The notes: generated from the letters alone by a model not told the origin. A stretch of 64,000 bases of DNA from Paenibacillus oleatilyticus (GCF_018998565.1 NZ_JAHNZO010000017.1:62001-126000), one strand, 5' to 3'. Counted from the first letter of the stretch, positions 36,076 to 44,965 are shown. Translations and numbers: made by a program.

Positions 36076-37101
36076 ATGGATCGCATTGTCCAATCGATGA
36101 AGCAGCAGAGCCGGACCCGGTTTCTGCTCTTCCTTTTTTCCATTTCGATTCTCATCTTGGCCGCAGGATTGCTGTTCAGCTTGAAATGGGGACAGGCTCA
36201 AATCTCGTGGCGCACGCTCTATGAAGCGCTGACCTATCAAGGCCAGGACAAAAATCATCTCTATATCCAAACGCTGCGCCTGCCCCGCACGCTGACGGCA
36301 TGCATCGTAGGCATGCTGCTGGCGTTAGCCGGGCTGCTGACCCAGCTCGCCACGAAAAACCCGCTGGCGTCCCCGCATGTGTTCGGCATTAACGCCGGAG
36401 CGTCCTTGGCCGTCGTGTTCGGATTGCTGGCGGTCGCGGAACTGTCGATTATCGGCTCGATGCTGTTTGCTTTTGCAGGAGCGGCGGCCGGGGCGCTGCT
36501 GGTCTGGTCGTTGACCGGTAATGAGCATAAGCAGTATGTCCGGTTGGCTTTGGCGGGGATTACGGTTCATTTTCTGCTCGCGTCCTTGACGGAAGGTCTG
36601 ATTATCCTCAATCAGTATTCAACGGAGAGCATGATCTTCTGGCTCGTCGGGTCGGTGAATCAGGCGGGATGGCCGGAGGTTCGCATGATCCTGCCGTTCT
36701 TCCTCGGCAGTCTGCTGCTGCTGGCCGTCATGCTCCCTTCCTTCCGCCTGCTGCTGATCGATGATGAGATCGCCGCCGGATTGGGTCAACGGGTCGCGGT
36801 CGTCCGGGGCATCGCCGTGCTGCTCGTCTTGCTCATGGCCGGATCGGCGGTCGCGGTATGCGGGCCGATCGGGTTCGTCTGCCTGATCGTTCCCCACATC
36901 GCCCGCGCCTTGGCCGGCAGCCGTATGGGCGTTCTCGTACCGCTCACCGCGCTGCTTGGCGGCTCGCTGCTCGTCTATGCCGACTTGCTCAGCCGCATGA
37001 TCGCGTTCCCGTTCGAATCCCCCGTAGGCATTGTCACGGCAGTGATTGGCGGTCCGTTCTTCGTTTATTTGGCCCGGCGCAAAGGAGGGACCAACCGGTG
37101 A
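36076..37101 (+). CDS. FecCD-family siderophore permease 1
   Basis: 341 aa, five bases after the binding protein. Polytopic membrane protein with the family blocks LRLPRTLTACIVGMLLALAGLLTQLATKNPLASPHVFGINAGAS (split across two helices) and GPIGFVCLIVPHIARALAG, the loop that contacts the ATPase. It pairs with the next gene; the two overlap by four bases (GTGA). Confidence 0.9.
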   Translation: MDRIVQSMKQQSRTRFLLFLFSISILILAAGLLFSLKWGQAQISWRTLYEALTYQGQDKNHLYIQTLRLPRTLTACIVGMLLALAGLLTQLATKNPLASPHVFGINAGASLAVVFGLLAVAELSIIGSMLFAFAGAAAGALLVWSLTGNEHKQYVRLALAGITVHFLLASLTEGLIILNQYSTESMIFWLVGSVNQAGWPEVRMILPFFLGSLLLLAVMLPSFRLLLIDDEIAAGLGQRVAVVRGIAVLLVLLMAGSAVAVCGPIGFVCLIVPHIARALAGSRMGVLVPLTALLGGSLLVYADLLSRMIAFPFESPVGIVTAVIGGPFFVYLARRKGGTNR

Positions 37102-38081
37102 AAAAAGGCTTCGTACTTGGCGCCGCATTGCTAATCATGATCCTGTTGGCCGTTGTGTCCGTCGCGGTCGGAGCCGTCTCCGTTCCCGTGCGGGACATCG
37201 GACCGAGCTTACTGTCCGCAAACGGCCCGTTTTATTTTATCGTTCATGAGGTTCGGCTGCCGCGGGTGATCGTGGGCATTCTGGCAGGTTTCGGGCTTGC
37301 GGTCAGCGGCGTCATTCTCCAAAGCCTGGTCCGCAATCCGCTCGCCAGTCCCGACGTGATCGGGATTACGAAAGGAGCCGGATTGTCGGCGGCGGCGGTC
37401 ATCTTCCTGTTTCCCCAATCGCCGGGGTACGTCATTCCGGCAGCGGCTTTTGCCGGAGCGATCGGGGCCTTTGTTATCCTCATGCTGCTGAGCCGCAGAT
37501 TGACGTTAAGCCCCGCGTCTCTGGCTCTGGTCGGCGTAGCCGTCGGCGCCGTCTTTCAGGCCGGCATCCAGTACTTGATCGTGACCCACCCGACCAACGT
37601 CAACATGGCGCTGCTGTGGATGTCGGGCAGCTTGTGGAGCCGAGGCTGGCGAGAGGTATTTTCTCTCCTTCCTTGGATCGCCGTGTTCCTGCCGCTCGCC
37701 TGGGGGAGCTTTGCGAAGCTGAATGTATTTCAATTGGGGGATGAGACGAGCGCTTCCCTCGGCTTAAACGTCGTTCGTCAGCGGTTCTGGCTCCTGCTGT
37801 TGGCGGTTGCTCTCGCCGGGATTTCCGTATCGGCGGTCGGAGCCATCGGGTTCGTCGGGCTGATCGCGCCGCATATGGCCCGCAGCCTTGTTGGCGGCCG
37901 GCATCAGTGGCTCATTCCGCTCGCCGCGCTAATCGGGGCCGACCTGATGCTGCTCGGTGACTGCCTCGGCCGCATCATCGTGATTCCGCGGGAAGTGCCG
38001 GTCGGCATCATGACCGCGATTATCGGCGCGCCTTATTTTGTCTATTTGCTGCGCAAAGAGCGCGTACGGAGGCTGCGGTAA
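37098..38081 (+). CDS. FecCD-family siderophore permease 2
   Basis: 327 aa from GTG 37098, with GGAGG nine bases upstream; the longer open frame from 36858 is not used. Blocks VRLPRVIVGILAGFGLAVSGVILQ, NPLASPDVIGITKGAG and GAIGFVGLIAPHMARSL mark the family. No ATPase gene follows, so the importer must borrow a shared one, as FeuABC borrows YusV in Bacillus. Confidence 0.9.
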   Translation: MKKGFVLGAALLIMILLAVVSVAVGAVSVPVRDIGPSLLSANGPFYFIVHEVRLPRVIVGILAGFGLAVSGVILQSLVRNPLASPDVIGITKGAGLSAAAVIFLFPQSPGYVIPAAAFAGAIGAFVILMLLSRRLTLSPASLALVGVAVGAVFQAGIQYLIVTHPTNVNMALLWMSGSLWSRGWREVFSLLPWIAVFLPLAWGSFAKLNVFQLGDETSASLGLNVVRQRFWLLLLAVALAGISVSAVGAIGFVGLIAPHMARSLVGGRHQWLIPLAALIGADLMLLGDCLGRIIVIPREVPVGIMTAIIGAPYFVYLLRKERVRRLR

Positions 38082-38086
38082 TACTT

Positions 38087-38138
38087 AACCCCTGCTATTG
38101 AAGCTATGGCATGCCATGCTTTGATGTGCAGGGGTTTT
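38087..38138 (+). terminator. Terminator of siderophore importer operon
   Basis: AACCCCTGC at 38087-38095 pairs with GCAGGGGTT at 38128-38136, followed by TTTTCC; the loop holds a further small palindrome (GGCATGCC). Confidence 0.75.
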
Positions 38139-38195
38139 CCTATCGCGGGACTGAGCATGGCCAGAGTAATATAGTAACCATAGGGGGCGAGTGAA

Positions 38196-38420
38196 GTGTT
38201 GAAATGCAACTTGAGAAAGCTCATGGCGGAGCATCGAATCGACGATATATCCGATTTAATGAGGTTATCGGGAATCAGTCGAAATTCGATCAATAAGCTA
38301 TACCGGGAAACGAATATCGAAACAACAAAGCTAGAAACGTTATTTAAGCTGTGCGATACCTTCCAATGCACCTTGTCCGACTTCATTGAATATGAACCTG
38401 AAGGCAAAAACGAGGTGTAA
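38196..38420 (+). CDS. Small XRE-type (YozG-like) regulator
   Basis: 74 aa, TTG start at 38196 with GGGGGCGAG upstream. Nearly the whole protein is one helix-turn-helix: LRKLMAEHRIDDISDLMRLSGISRNSINKLYRE, ending FQCTLSDFIEYEPEG. Such single-domain Cro-like proteins are common in Bacillales; target unknown. Confidence 0.75.
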   Translation: MLKCNLRKLMAEHRIDDISDLMRLSGISRNSINKLYRETNIETTKLETLFKLCDTFQCTLSDFIEYEPEGKNEV

Positions 38421-38421
38421 T

Positions 38422-38459
38422 AAAAGGAGCTTCCCGTGACCAACGGAAAAGCTCCTTTT
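38422..38459. terminator. Bidirectional terminator
   Basis: AAAAGGAGCTT and AAGCTCCTTTT pair around a loop with CCCGTG/CAACGG. The hairpin is a relative of the one at 39044-39080 behind the MGT gene, and goes with the MGT fragment at 38488. Confidence 0.7.
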
Positions 38460-38487
38460 CGTATGAGTGCAGAATCCTTGCTTCTTT

Positions 38488-38545
38488 TCTCAAGCACCAC
38501 GCCCGCTCCGAGCTCGGCAACACGCTCGGCCAGACATAGCGAGAC
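38488..38545 (-). pseudogene. Fragment of a duplicated MGT glycosyltransferase gene
   Basis: The minus strand reads AERVAELGAGVVLEK, matching AERVAELGAGVALNK in the intact glycosyltransferase at 39116-40315, with strong base identity as well. Downstream of it, at 38422-38459, sits a terminator of the same kind as the one behind the intact gene. This is what remains of a tandem copy of the 3' end. Confidence 0.65.
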
Positions 38546-38654
38546 ATAGGGAGTTATACGTTGCATGACGTAAAATGCCGTGATAAAATAAAGACAACGT
38601 CAACGTTGTTTTGAAGCTAACCGTATAAGAAAATCGAGTTCACCCGTATACTAA

Positions 38655-38692
38655 AAAGAGCCTTCACCGCTGCGAACGGTAAAGACTCTTAG
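38655..38692 (-). terminator. Terminator-like hairpin
   Basis: On the minus strand AAGAGTCTTTACCG and CGGTGAAGGCTCTT pair and run into TTTTTAG. It lies beyond the toxin transcript's own hairpin and may be a backup terminator. Confidence 0.5.
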
Positions 38693-38747
38693 GACCCGAA
38701 AGGCTGTGGATCACCACGGCGCGCCAAAACAAAATCTTGGTTCAGCG

Positions 38748-38787
38748 AAACCCACCGTAGGCGGTCAACCTATTACGCGGTGGGTTT
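38748..38787 (-). terminator. Terminator overlapping toxin stop codon
   Basis: AAACCCACCG and CGGTGGGTTT pair perfectly; the stem begins inside the last codons of the 43-aa peptide gene, so the mRNA is capped directly after translation ends. Confidence 0.65.
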
Positions 38788-38904
38788 TCGCTTGTTACGA
38801 AACTTACGACGCATCCAGCGATAGAGCTTATGGATACCAAACGCAAGGCTTAGCACCGTCACGATCCAACGCAGCACATCATAAAATGCCACAAGGATGA
38901 CCAT
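38773..38904 (-). CDS. Type I toxin-like small membrane peptide, 43 aa
   Basis: ATG 38904, stop TAA at 38773. The product has one hydrophobic segment (VILVAFYDVLRWIVTVLSLA) and a strongly basic end (RWMRRKFRNKRKP), as in TxpA/BsrG/holin-like type I toxins. The ribosome site AAAGGGGGTGA lies in a hairpin with CCTCCC and a GAAA loop. The presumed 5' leader (GCGCCGTGGT complement, 38930-38939) can pair with the 3' tail (38713-38722). An extended -10, TGCTATAAT on the minus strand at 38978-38986, lies about 75 bases upstream. The antitoxin RNA was not identified. Confidence 0.65.
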   Translation of the reverse strand: MVILVAFYDVLRWIVTVLSLAFGIHKLYRWMRRKFRNKRKPTA

Positions 38905-38977
38905 CGGCCTCACCCCCTTTCGGGAGGCTGCGCCGTGGTCCGAAAACATCCACCACTATTCATCGTCCATAGAGTCG

Positions 38978-38986
38978 ATTATAGCA
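38978..38986 (-). promoter_or_regulatory. Extended -10 promoter of the 43-aa peptide gene
   Basis: Minus strand reads TGCTATAAT; start of transcription would be near 38971, giving an mRNA of about 225 bases ending at the hairpin 38748-38787. Confidence 0.5.
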
Positions 38987-39043
38987 TGCTCGCCCCTGTT
39001 CCTCTACTAAACTTTCAAAGATCTTCCACATGAACTGGAAAGT

Positions 39044-39080
39044 AAAAAAGAGCTTCCCGTTGACAACCGAGAAGCTCCTT
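39044..39080 (-). terminator. Terminator of MGT glycosyltransferase gene
   Basis: On the minus strand AAGGAGCTTCTCGG pairs with CGGGAAGCTCTT, followed by TTTT. Confidence 0.75.
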
Positions 39081-39115
39081 GGCGCATAAGTGCAGTCCCC
39101 CTTCCTTTCAGCGTC

Positions 39116-40315
39116 TTACCCTACTTTTACCTGCGAGATATACTTCACGATCTCGTCCGCCGCTTGCCGGGCCCCGCCACCCGTGCGCAGCGATTCGCCG
39201 ACCCGGGCCGCCGCTTCGCGGTAGGAAGGCGTCCCCAGCACCCGGTTCACCGTATCGCGCAGCAGGTCGGCTGTCAGTTCCGTTTTATTAAGCGCAACGC
39301 CCGCTCCGAGTTCGGCCACACGTTCGGCCACCTTCGGCTGATCGGCTCCTTGCGGGACCAGCACCAGCGGCAGTCCGTGCGACAAGCCTTCGTTCGTGCT
39401 GTTCATTCCGCCGTGGGTAATGAATAAACGGGCGTGCTGAAGCACTTCAAGCTGCGGCACATAAGGACGGACGATAAAATTGTCCGGGATGTCGCCGAGC
39501 GACTCGATCTCGGTCTCCCGACCGACCGACATCACGATCGTATTACCGGAACCGCCGAACGCTTTCAAACAATTTCGGTAAAAATCAATATCCTTGTTGA
39601 ACGCCGTCCCCAGCGAAATGTAAATGACGGATTTCCCCGCAAGCTCAGGCATCTCGGGCTCTGCCTGCAGACGCGCGGACACGGAAGGGCCTACAAATTT
39701 GTAGCTGTCGTCAAAGTCGTCTCCCCTTGGCTGGAACAATCGGGAGGTATATACGATCGTCATCGGCTCGGGGTTGAAGAACGCCTCATAAGGCGAGCGG
39801 ACAACATAGCCGTAGTCGCGCCGGAGCTTGGCCGTCAAGCGGTCGAAGTCCGCTTGCGCCTGTTCGGCCGAACCGGAAGAAGAAGCAGCATCGAGATGCT
39901 CTATAAAGCGGTGAAAATGCGCTTCCGTCTGCGCAAAAGACGTGCTGGAGTTGATCGCCGGTAATTGCAGCAAATGAGCCATCAGCCGCCCGCCCCCGAA
40001 CATGGAGTCGTGTACGATATAATCGAACGGTTTGGCTTTGGCCTCCTCCAAGACTAAGGGAACGAGAGCCTCCGCCCCTTCCAGCATACCGTTAACACGG
40101 CCGAACGGATGGATATCGTGCTTCAAGAATCCCTCGAAGAAACGGAAAAAATCGTAGGCCCGCACCTCGGCCCCTACCTTCTCCAGACGCTCTCTGAAAT
40201 TTTCCGTTGTGAAATAAACGACCTCATTTCCGCGCTGAACCAGCTCCTGCACGACACTTACCGTGGGGTTCACATGTCCTTCCGCCCCGCCATTCATAAA
40301 TAAAATACGTGCCAC
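39116..40315 (-). CDS. MGT-type macrolide-family glycosyltransferase
   Basis: 399 aa, GTG start with GAAGGAGG 11 bases upstream. A GT-B, family 1 enzyme that moves a sugar from a UDP-sugar to small aromatic or macrolide acceptors. The N-terminal domain opens ARILFMNGGAEGHVNPTVS with the catalytic-type His; the donor-binding domain shows YVPQLEVLQHARLFITHGGMNSTNEGLSHGLPLVLVPQGADQ in two parts. It belongs with YjiC-like enzymes of Bacillus. Single-gene unit with its own terminator. A short piece of a second copy lies 600 bases downstream. Confidence 0.88.
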   Translation of the reverse strand: MARILFMNGGAEGHVNPTVSVVQELVQRGNEVVYFTTENFRERLEKVGAEVRAYDFFRFFEGFLKHDIHPFGRVNGMLEGAEALVPLVLEEAKAKPFDYIVHDSMFGGGRLMAHLLQLPAINSSTSFAQTEAHFHRFIEHLDAASSSGSAEQAQADFDRLTAKLRRDYGYVVRSPYEAFFNPEPMTIVYTSRLFQPRGDDFDDSYKFVGPSVSARLQAEPEMPELAGKSVIYISLGTAFNKDIDFYRNCLKAFGGSGNTIVMSVGRETEIESLGDIPDNFIVRPYVPQLEVLQHARLFITHGGMNSTNEGLSHGLPLVLVPQGADQPKVAERVAELGAGVALNKTELTADLLRDTVNRVLGTPSYREAAARVGESLRTGGGARQAADEIVKYISQVKVG

Positions 40316-40465
40316 GATTCATTCAGCCTCCTTCGCCCCTCATTTATTTGGGACTATATTCCATTTTATCACTTTTTAATCTCCGATGGGAATGCCAAAG
40401 GATTCATGTTTCGTTGCCCAAGCCCGGGATGCCGCCGCTAATTCAACATGGTGCCGAAGGCGGAA

Positions 40466-40495
40466 AAACCCGCCTATCTATCCATGGGCGGGTTT
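40466..40495 (-). terminator. Terminator of yiaA-like gene
   Basis: AAACCCGCC and GGCGGGTTT pair; on the minus strand it is followed by TTCC after GGGTTTTT. Confidence 0.7.
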
Positions 40496-40510
40496 AATAT
40501 ATCTATGAAA

Positions 40511-40975
40511 TTAGCCATTCATATTTTGATTATCCAAAATCTCTTTGTCCTCGGCGTTATCGCGGGTCACCTTTTGCACCCCGATCGCACTATAGGAAAT
40601 CAGCAGCATAACGGCAATGTAGTAGCCTTTTACGTTCAGTTCGAACGGCGCGTTAAACAAACCGATGAAAAACATAGCGAATCCGATGACCAACCCTGCG
40701 ACTGCCATTCCTGTGAAAGCGGGCGTGTTACGCATGCGGTGCTTTGGATTTTCGTTTCTTAACTCCTTATCCTCGGCGTTGTCGCGGACCACCTTCTGGG
40801 TCGCGATACTGGTGATGATAATTAAGAACATGCATAGCAAGTAGTACCCTTTTACGTTCAATTCCCAATCCGCATTGTAGATGCCAAGACAATATAAGAA
40901 TATGCCTGCGGCCAGTGCAAAGTACGAAGCTGCGGTAAAAGCTGCGGTGTTACGTTTTTGATATTTTGGGTACAT
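40511..40975 (-). CDS. YiaA/YiaB-family membrane protein
   Basis: 154 aa with two tandem copies of the YiaAB two-helix unit. Each begins with N-T-[AP]-A-F and ends with NVKGYY followed by a helix: residues 9-65 (IYNADWELNVKGYYLL) and 84-140 (LFNAPFELNVKGYYIA). Four transmembrane segments in all. Role unknown; membrane location is clear. Its own terminator follows. The upstream 270 bases hold no gene apart from the terminator of the next one. Confidence 0.85.
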   Translation of the reverse strand: MYPKYQKRNTAAFTAASYFALAAGIFLYCLGIYNADWELNVKGYYLLCMFLIIITSIATQKVVRDNAEDKELRNENPKHRMRNTPAFTGMAVAGLVIGFAMFFIGLFNAPFELNVKGYYIAVMLLISYSAIGVQKVTRDNAEDKEILDNQNMNG

Positions 40976-41198
40976 GGGCGGACACTCCTCTTGAGGTTAC
41001 GAACGACTAATACGCGAATCTTTAGTTCGTCGTTAGAATTGGTTGCCTTTTACAGATATATTAACTTACCGGTTACTATGTGAAAAGTCTTATTTTCATC
41101 TAGTACTGGATAAGCTGTTGGGTAACCGTCAAGCGGCGGGTACCTTCTCTAAATGAAGGGATATGTTAGTTGAATGCGTTCTATACCGAGCCGCAACA

Positions 41199-41235
41199 AA
41201 AAAAAGCGCCGACGTTGTTACGCCGCGCGCTTTTT
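41199..41235 (-). terminator. Terminator of DUF6509-like gene
   Basis: AAAAAGCGC and GCGCTTTTT flank a loop of about 18 bases; T-run on both strands. Confidence 0.7.
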
Positions 41236-41245
41236 CCTGCATTAC

Positions 41246-41539
41246 TTACTCCGCTTCCCCGACATGCTCCTTGCAGAAAGCTTTTACAACTTCCAATTCG
41301 TCGTCTTCCAGTTCAAAATCAAGCAGCTGCTCCGTCGTCCGCTCGAAAATTTCGTGCTTTACGATGCTGGCCTGGTCCCCGTCCACGCCGTAAATGACCC
41401 GGACATATAACCCCTGCTCGGAGTACAGCTCGTCATCCTCTTCAACTTCGATATCCAGTATAAACTCGTACCGTTTGCCGGACAAAATGCCGAATGGGTC
41501 TTTCACGAGCTCTACGCTGTAACCGGTAATGGTGAACAT
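41246..41539 (-). CDS. Small acidic protein (DUF6509-like)
   Basis: 97 aa from ATG 41539, chosen because GGATG lies six bases upstream; the frame is open six codons further. Begins MFTITGYSVELVKDPFGILSG and is rich in Asp and Glu (DIEVEEDDELYSEQGLYVRVIYG). It resembles a Bacillales family of unknown role. Single-gene unit. Confidence 0.7.
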   Translation of the reverse strand: MFTITGYSVELVKDPFGILSGKRYEFILDIEVEEDDELYSEQGLYVRVIYGVDGDQASIVKHEIFERTTEQLLDFELEDDELEVVKAFCKEHVGEAE

Positions 41540-41659
41540 AGTATCATCCTTTCTCAACCGCCGAACCTTTATTCCGAACCTTTATATTATACACGAAATT
41601 CAGAGAAAGGTTTGATGCCGCCGAGAAATGAATTATAACCCGCTCATGCCGTCCCGAAA

Positions 41660-42727
41660 TTACACCTGCACCATCCAGCCGAGCTTATCTTCGAGCTTCC
41701 CGCTCTGGATGCCGGTGAGCGTATCGTACAGCTTCGCGGACAGCTCTCCGGTCTCGCCGCCGTTGATGATCAGCTTCTCGCCGCGCCAATTCAGCTCGCC
41801 GACCGGGGAGATGACCGCCGCCGTGCCCGTGCCGAACGCCTCTTCAAGCGTACCCGCCCGGTGTGCTTCGTACAGCTCCTCGATGCTGACCGGCCGCTCT
41901 TCGACCGGAACGCCCCAGCTTTGCAGCAATTGAATCATCGAATCGCGCGTGATTCCTTTCAGGATACTGCCGTTCAACGCCGGGGTGATGACCTTCCCGT
42001 TGACCTTGAAGAAGACGTTCATGCTCCCGACTTCTTCTACGTACTTCTTATGCACGCCGTCGAGCCACAGCACCTGCGAATACCCTTCCAGCGCGGCTTC
42101 CTCCTGCGCCTTGAGACTCGCGGCGTAGTTCCCGGCCGTCTTCGCGCTGCCGGTACCGCCAGGGACGGCGCGGACGAATTCCGACTCGACATGGATTTTG
42201 ACCGGACGGATGCCTTCGGCATAGTACGCTCCGACCGGCGACATGATGATCATGAAGATATACCGTTTCGAAGCGGCAACGCCCAGCACAGGCTCCGTCG
42301 CAATGACGAAAGGACGAATATACAGCGAAGTGCCTTCGTTGTCCGGTACCCAGTCCCGATCCGTTTGGACCAGCTTCTTCAGCCCTTCCAGCGCCAGCTC
42401 CACGTCCAGGTGCGGAATGCTCATCCGGTCGTTCGAATGATTCAAGCGCTTGAAGTTTTGATCCGGGCGGAATACCAGAATGCGTCCGTCCGCGGTACGG
42501 TACGCTTTCAGCCCTTCGAATACCGTCTGGCCGTAATGAAACACTTTTGCCGCCGGGTCCAAGCTGATCGACTGGTACGGCACGACGCGGGGAGAATGCC
42601 ACCCGCGGCCTTCCTCATAATCCAGCATAAACATGTGGTCCGTGAATACGGTTCCAAACCCGACTCGGCTTACATCGGGCTTTTGTTTTGGGGCCTTGGT
42701 CAGCTCCACTTCGATATTAAGCGCCAT
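41660..42727 (-). CDS. ilvE: Branched-chain amino-acid aminotransferase
   Basis: 355 aa from ATG 42727 with GAGGAG eight bases upstream. A fold-type IV PLP enzyme that makes or degrades Leu, Ile and Val by exchange with 2-oxoglutarate. The PLP-binding Lys is in GGTGSAKTAGNYAASLKA; EEAFGTGTAAVISPVG binds the phosphate; DHMFMLDYEEGRGWH marks the long (class II, YwaA-like) group. A LysR gene diverges from it and a 15-bp palindrome lies between. No leader peptide or T-box was seen. Confidence 0.92.
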   Translation of the reverse strand: MALNIEVELTKAPKQKPDVSRVGFGTVFTDHMFMLDYEEGRGWHSPRVVPYQSISLDPAAKVFHYGQTVFEGLKAYRTADGRILVFRPDQNFKRLNHSNDRMSIPHLDVELALEGLKKLVQTDRDWVPDNEGTSLYIRPFVIATEPVLGVAASKRYIFMIIMSPVGAYYAEGIRPVKIHVESEFVRAVPGGTGSAKTAGNYAASLKAQEEAALEGYSQVLWLDGVHKKYVEEVGSMNVFFKVNGKVITPALNGSILKGITRDSMIQLLQSWGVPVEERPVSIEELYEAHRAGTLEEAFGTGTAAVISPVGELNWRGEKLIINGGETGELSAKLYDTLTGIQSGKLEDKLGWMVQV

Positions 42728-42825
42728 TCTTCGCATCTCCTCTTCAAAGGTATATTTCTTATTATATTAGTTGAATGGTATCAGTTCTTCCGATATATTG
42801 AAAATATCTGTTTTATTGGAGAACG

Positions 42826-42840
42826 ATACCTTAAAGGTAT
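42826..42840. promoter_or_regulatory. Putative LysR operator
   Basis: ATACCTTAAAGGTAT, a perfect 7-1-7 palindrome between ilvE and the LysR gene, 21 bases before the LysR start. A half-site AAAGGTATA lies at about 42745 near ilvE. Confidence 0.5.
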
Positions 42841-42861
42841 GAATGAAGGGAGCGGCCCGGG

Positions 42862-43752
42862 ATGGACTTGCGTCAGCTGAGATACTTTTTGGCGATTGTG
42901 AAGGAAGGGCAAATTACGCGCGCGGCCAAAGCGCTGAACATGGAGCAGCCCCCGCTCAGCCGGCAGCTCAAGCTGATGGAGGAGGAGCTCGGGGTAACCT
43001 TGTTCGACCGGGACGGCAAAAGGCTTCGGCTGACGCATGCGGGAGAGCTGCTGCGGCAGAAGGCGGAAAGCCTGCTGCACCAGTTCAACGAATCGATGCA
43101 GGAAGTGAAGGAGCTGGACGAGGGCGTCCAAGGCGTGCTGTCCATCGGCGCCGTCGTCTCGTGCATCTCGCTTCTGCCCCAGCGCATCGAGACGTTCCGG
43201 GAGAAGTACCCGGAGGTTACCTTCCGCATCTGGGAGGGCGATCATTTCCTCCTCGGGGAGCAATTGGAGAAACGGAGCGTCGAGCTGATCGTCGCCCGGC
43301 TTCCTTTCGAAGCTTCCTCCGAGTCGCAGTCATATGCGGTACGGCCGCTGCCGTCCGATCCGTTCGTCGTCGTCATCCCCGGCAAGTGGCTGCCGGACCC
43401 TGCGCAGGAGACGATCCGCATGCAGGAGCTGGCGGACTTCCCGTTTCTGACGCTCAAAACGGACCGGACGACCGGCATGCACGACCGGGTGGTCACCGAG
43501 TGCCGCCGTCACGGCTTCGAGCCGCGCATCATCTGCGAGTGCTCCAGCGTCGCGGTCATCATCGCGATGGTCGCGGCCGGCCTCGGGGCGACGGTGCTGC
43601 CGAAGTCCGTCATGACGGCGTTCCCTCTCCCGTCGATCCGGACGCTTCCGCTGGCCGATGCCGATTTTCAATCCGATGTCGGCATTCTGTGGCTCAACAA
43701 CCGCTATTTGTCCAGAGCCGCCCGCCGCTTTATCGATCATTTTCTGGAGTAA
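42862..43752 (+). CDS. LysR-family transcriptional regulator
   Basis: 296 aa. N-terminal winged helix MDLRQLRYFLAIVKEGQITRAAKALNMEQPPLSRQLKLMEEELG (in two parts), linker helix, then the two-lobed effector domain from about residue 88. Divergent to ilvE, so control of ilvE by a branched-chain or keto-acid signal is a fair guess. Effector not known. Confidence 0.88.
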   Translation: MDLRQLRYFLAIVKEGQITRAAKALNMEQPPLSRQLKLMEEELGVTLFDRDGKRLRLTHAGELLRQKAESLLHQFNESMQEVKELDEGVQGVLSIGAVVSCISLLPQRIETFREKYPEVTFRIWEGDHFLLGEQLEKRSVELIVARLPFEASSESQSYAVRPLPSDPFVVVIPGKWLPDPAQETIRMQELADFPFLTLKTDRTTGMHDRVVTECRRHGFEPRIICECSSVAVIIAMVAAGLGATVLPKSVMTAFPLPSIRTLPLADADFQSDVGILWLNNRYLSRAARRFIDHFLE

Positions 43753-43851
43753 CGGCCTGACCACTCCGCCCCACCCAGCCCAAAAAAAGGAATTATCGGG
43801 CGGGCCGGCGAAGTTTTCCTTGTCATCTGCTCACAGAGGAGGAAGCAAGCC

Positions 43852-44829
43852 ATGAAAGCTATTCAGGTAACGCAATTCGGCGGTCCGGAGCATATGAGCT
43901 ACACGGACGTCGATGAGCCGAGCATCGGTCCGAACCAAGTGTTGATCCGCGTGGAGACGACCAGCGTCAATTTTGCCGATATCAAATCGAGGTACGGGAA
44001 AAAGGGCGGGACTCTTCCGTTCATCCCGGGACTGGATGCGGCGGGGACGATTGAGCAAGTCGGGTCCGAAGTCCGGCAGCTGCAGGTCGGACAGCGCGTC
44101 ATCGCTTTTCCACATCACGGCTCTTATGCCGAATATATCGCCGCGGACGAAAATCTGACGTTCGCCATCCCGGACAGTCTCAGCTTCGACACGGCGGCCG
44201 CCTGTCCGATCGTCTCGTTCCTTTCGTATAAGCTGCTCGCGGACATTGCCAGACTGGAGCCGGGCGAGACGGTCCTGATCCACGCGGCGGCAGGCGGCGT
44301 CGGCACGACGGCTATCCAGTTGGCGAAGCTCTTGGGCGCGGGGAAGGTGATCGGAACCGTCGGCAGCGAGAGCAAGGCGGGCATCGCTTTGGAGGCGGGC
44401 GCGGATCATGTGCTCTCTTACGCGCAGGGGGATTTTGCCGCGCAGGTCAACGACCTGACGAACGGCGAAGGCGTAAACGTCGTCTTGGACTCGATAGCGG
44501 GCACCGTGACGGAGCAAAGCTTACTCTGCCTGGCTCCCTACGGCCGCCTGGTCCATTTCGGCAATTCGGGCGGTCCCGCGGGGAACATCAAGACCTCGGA
44601 CCTGCATGCGAGCTGCCGTTCCGTCCTCGGGTTCAGCTTGGGCACGACCCGGAGCAAGCGCCCCCACCTGCTGCGCGGCGTCGCCGAGCGGGTGCTGCCG
44701 TACTTGGCCGACGGGCGCCTGACGATCAAGATCGGGGCACGCTTTCCTTTGGCCGAAGCCGCCAAAGCCCACGAGTGGGTGGAAAGCCGGCAGAGCACGG
44801 GAAAAGTGCTGCTCGACGTCAGAAGCTAA
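43852..44829 (+). CDS. Zinc-free quinone oxidoreductase (MDR family)
   Basis: 325 aa, ATG with GAGGAGG nine bases upstream. NADPH-binding motif AAAGGVGTTAIQLAKLLGAGKVIGTV; entry block MSYTDVDEPSIGPNQVLIRVE; no zinc-binding Cys cluster. Likely reduces quinones or enals with NADPH. Ends before a bidirectional terminator region. A related enzyme is encoded at 46087-47076. Confidence 0.85.
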   Translation: MKAIQVTQFGGPEHMSYTDVDEPSIGPNQVLIRVETTSVNFADIKSRYGKKGGTLPFIPGLDAAGTIEQVGSEVRQLQVGQRVIAFPHHGSYAEYIAADENLTFAIPDSLSFDTAAACPIVSFLSYKLLADIARLEPGETVLIHAAAGGVGTTAIQLAKLLGAGKVIGTVGSESKAGIALEAGADHVLSYAQGDFAAQVNDLTNGEGVNVVLDSIAGTVTEQSLLCLAPYGRLVHFGNSGGPAGNIKTSDLHASCRSVLGFSLGTTRSKRPHLLRGVAERVLPYLADGRLTIKIGARFPLAEAAKAHEWVESRQSTGKVLLDVRS

Positions 44830-44965
44830 CACCGTTTGCAGCTAAGCATACGGCTTACAAACCTAAATTACCTGACGCGCGGCGCAACATTTGCTTATCC
44901 ACAAACTTATACACATATTATCCACGTTATCCACAATTCGTGAAAAATTGCACTTGCCTTAACTT

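Noticed and set aside
41036..41160. Possible riboswitch or small RNA between yiaA and the DUF6509-like gene
   Set aside because: No conserved aptamer pattern or strong stem could be identified by eye.
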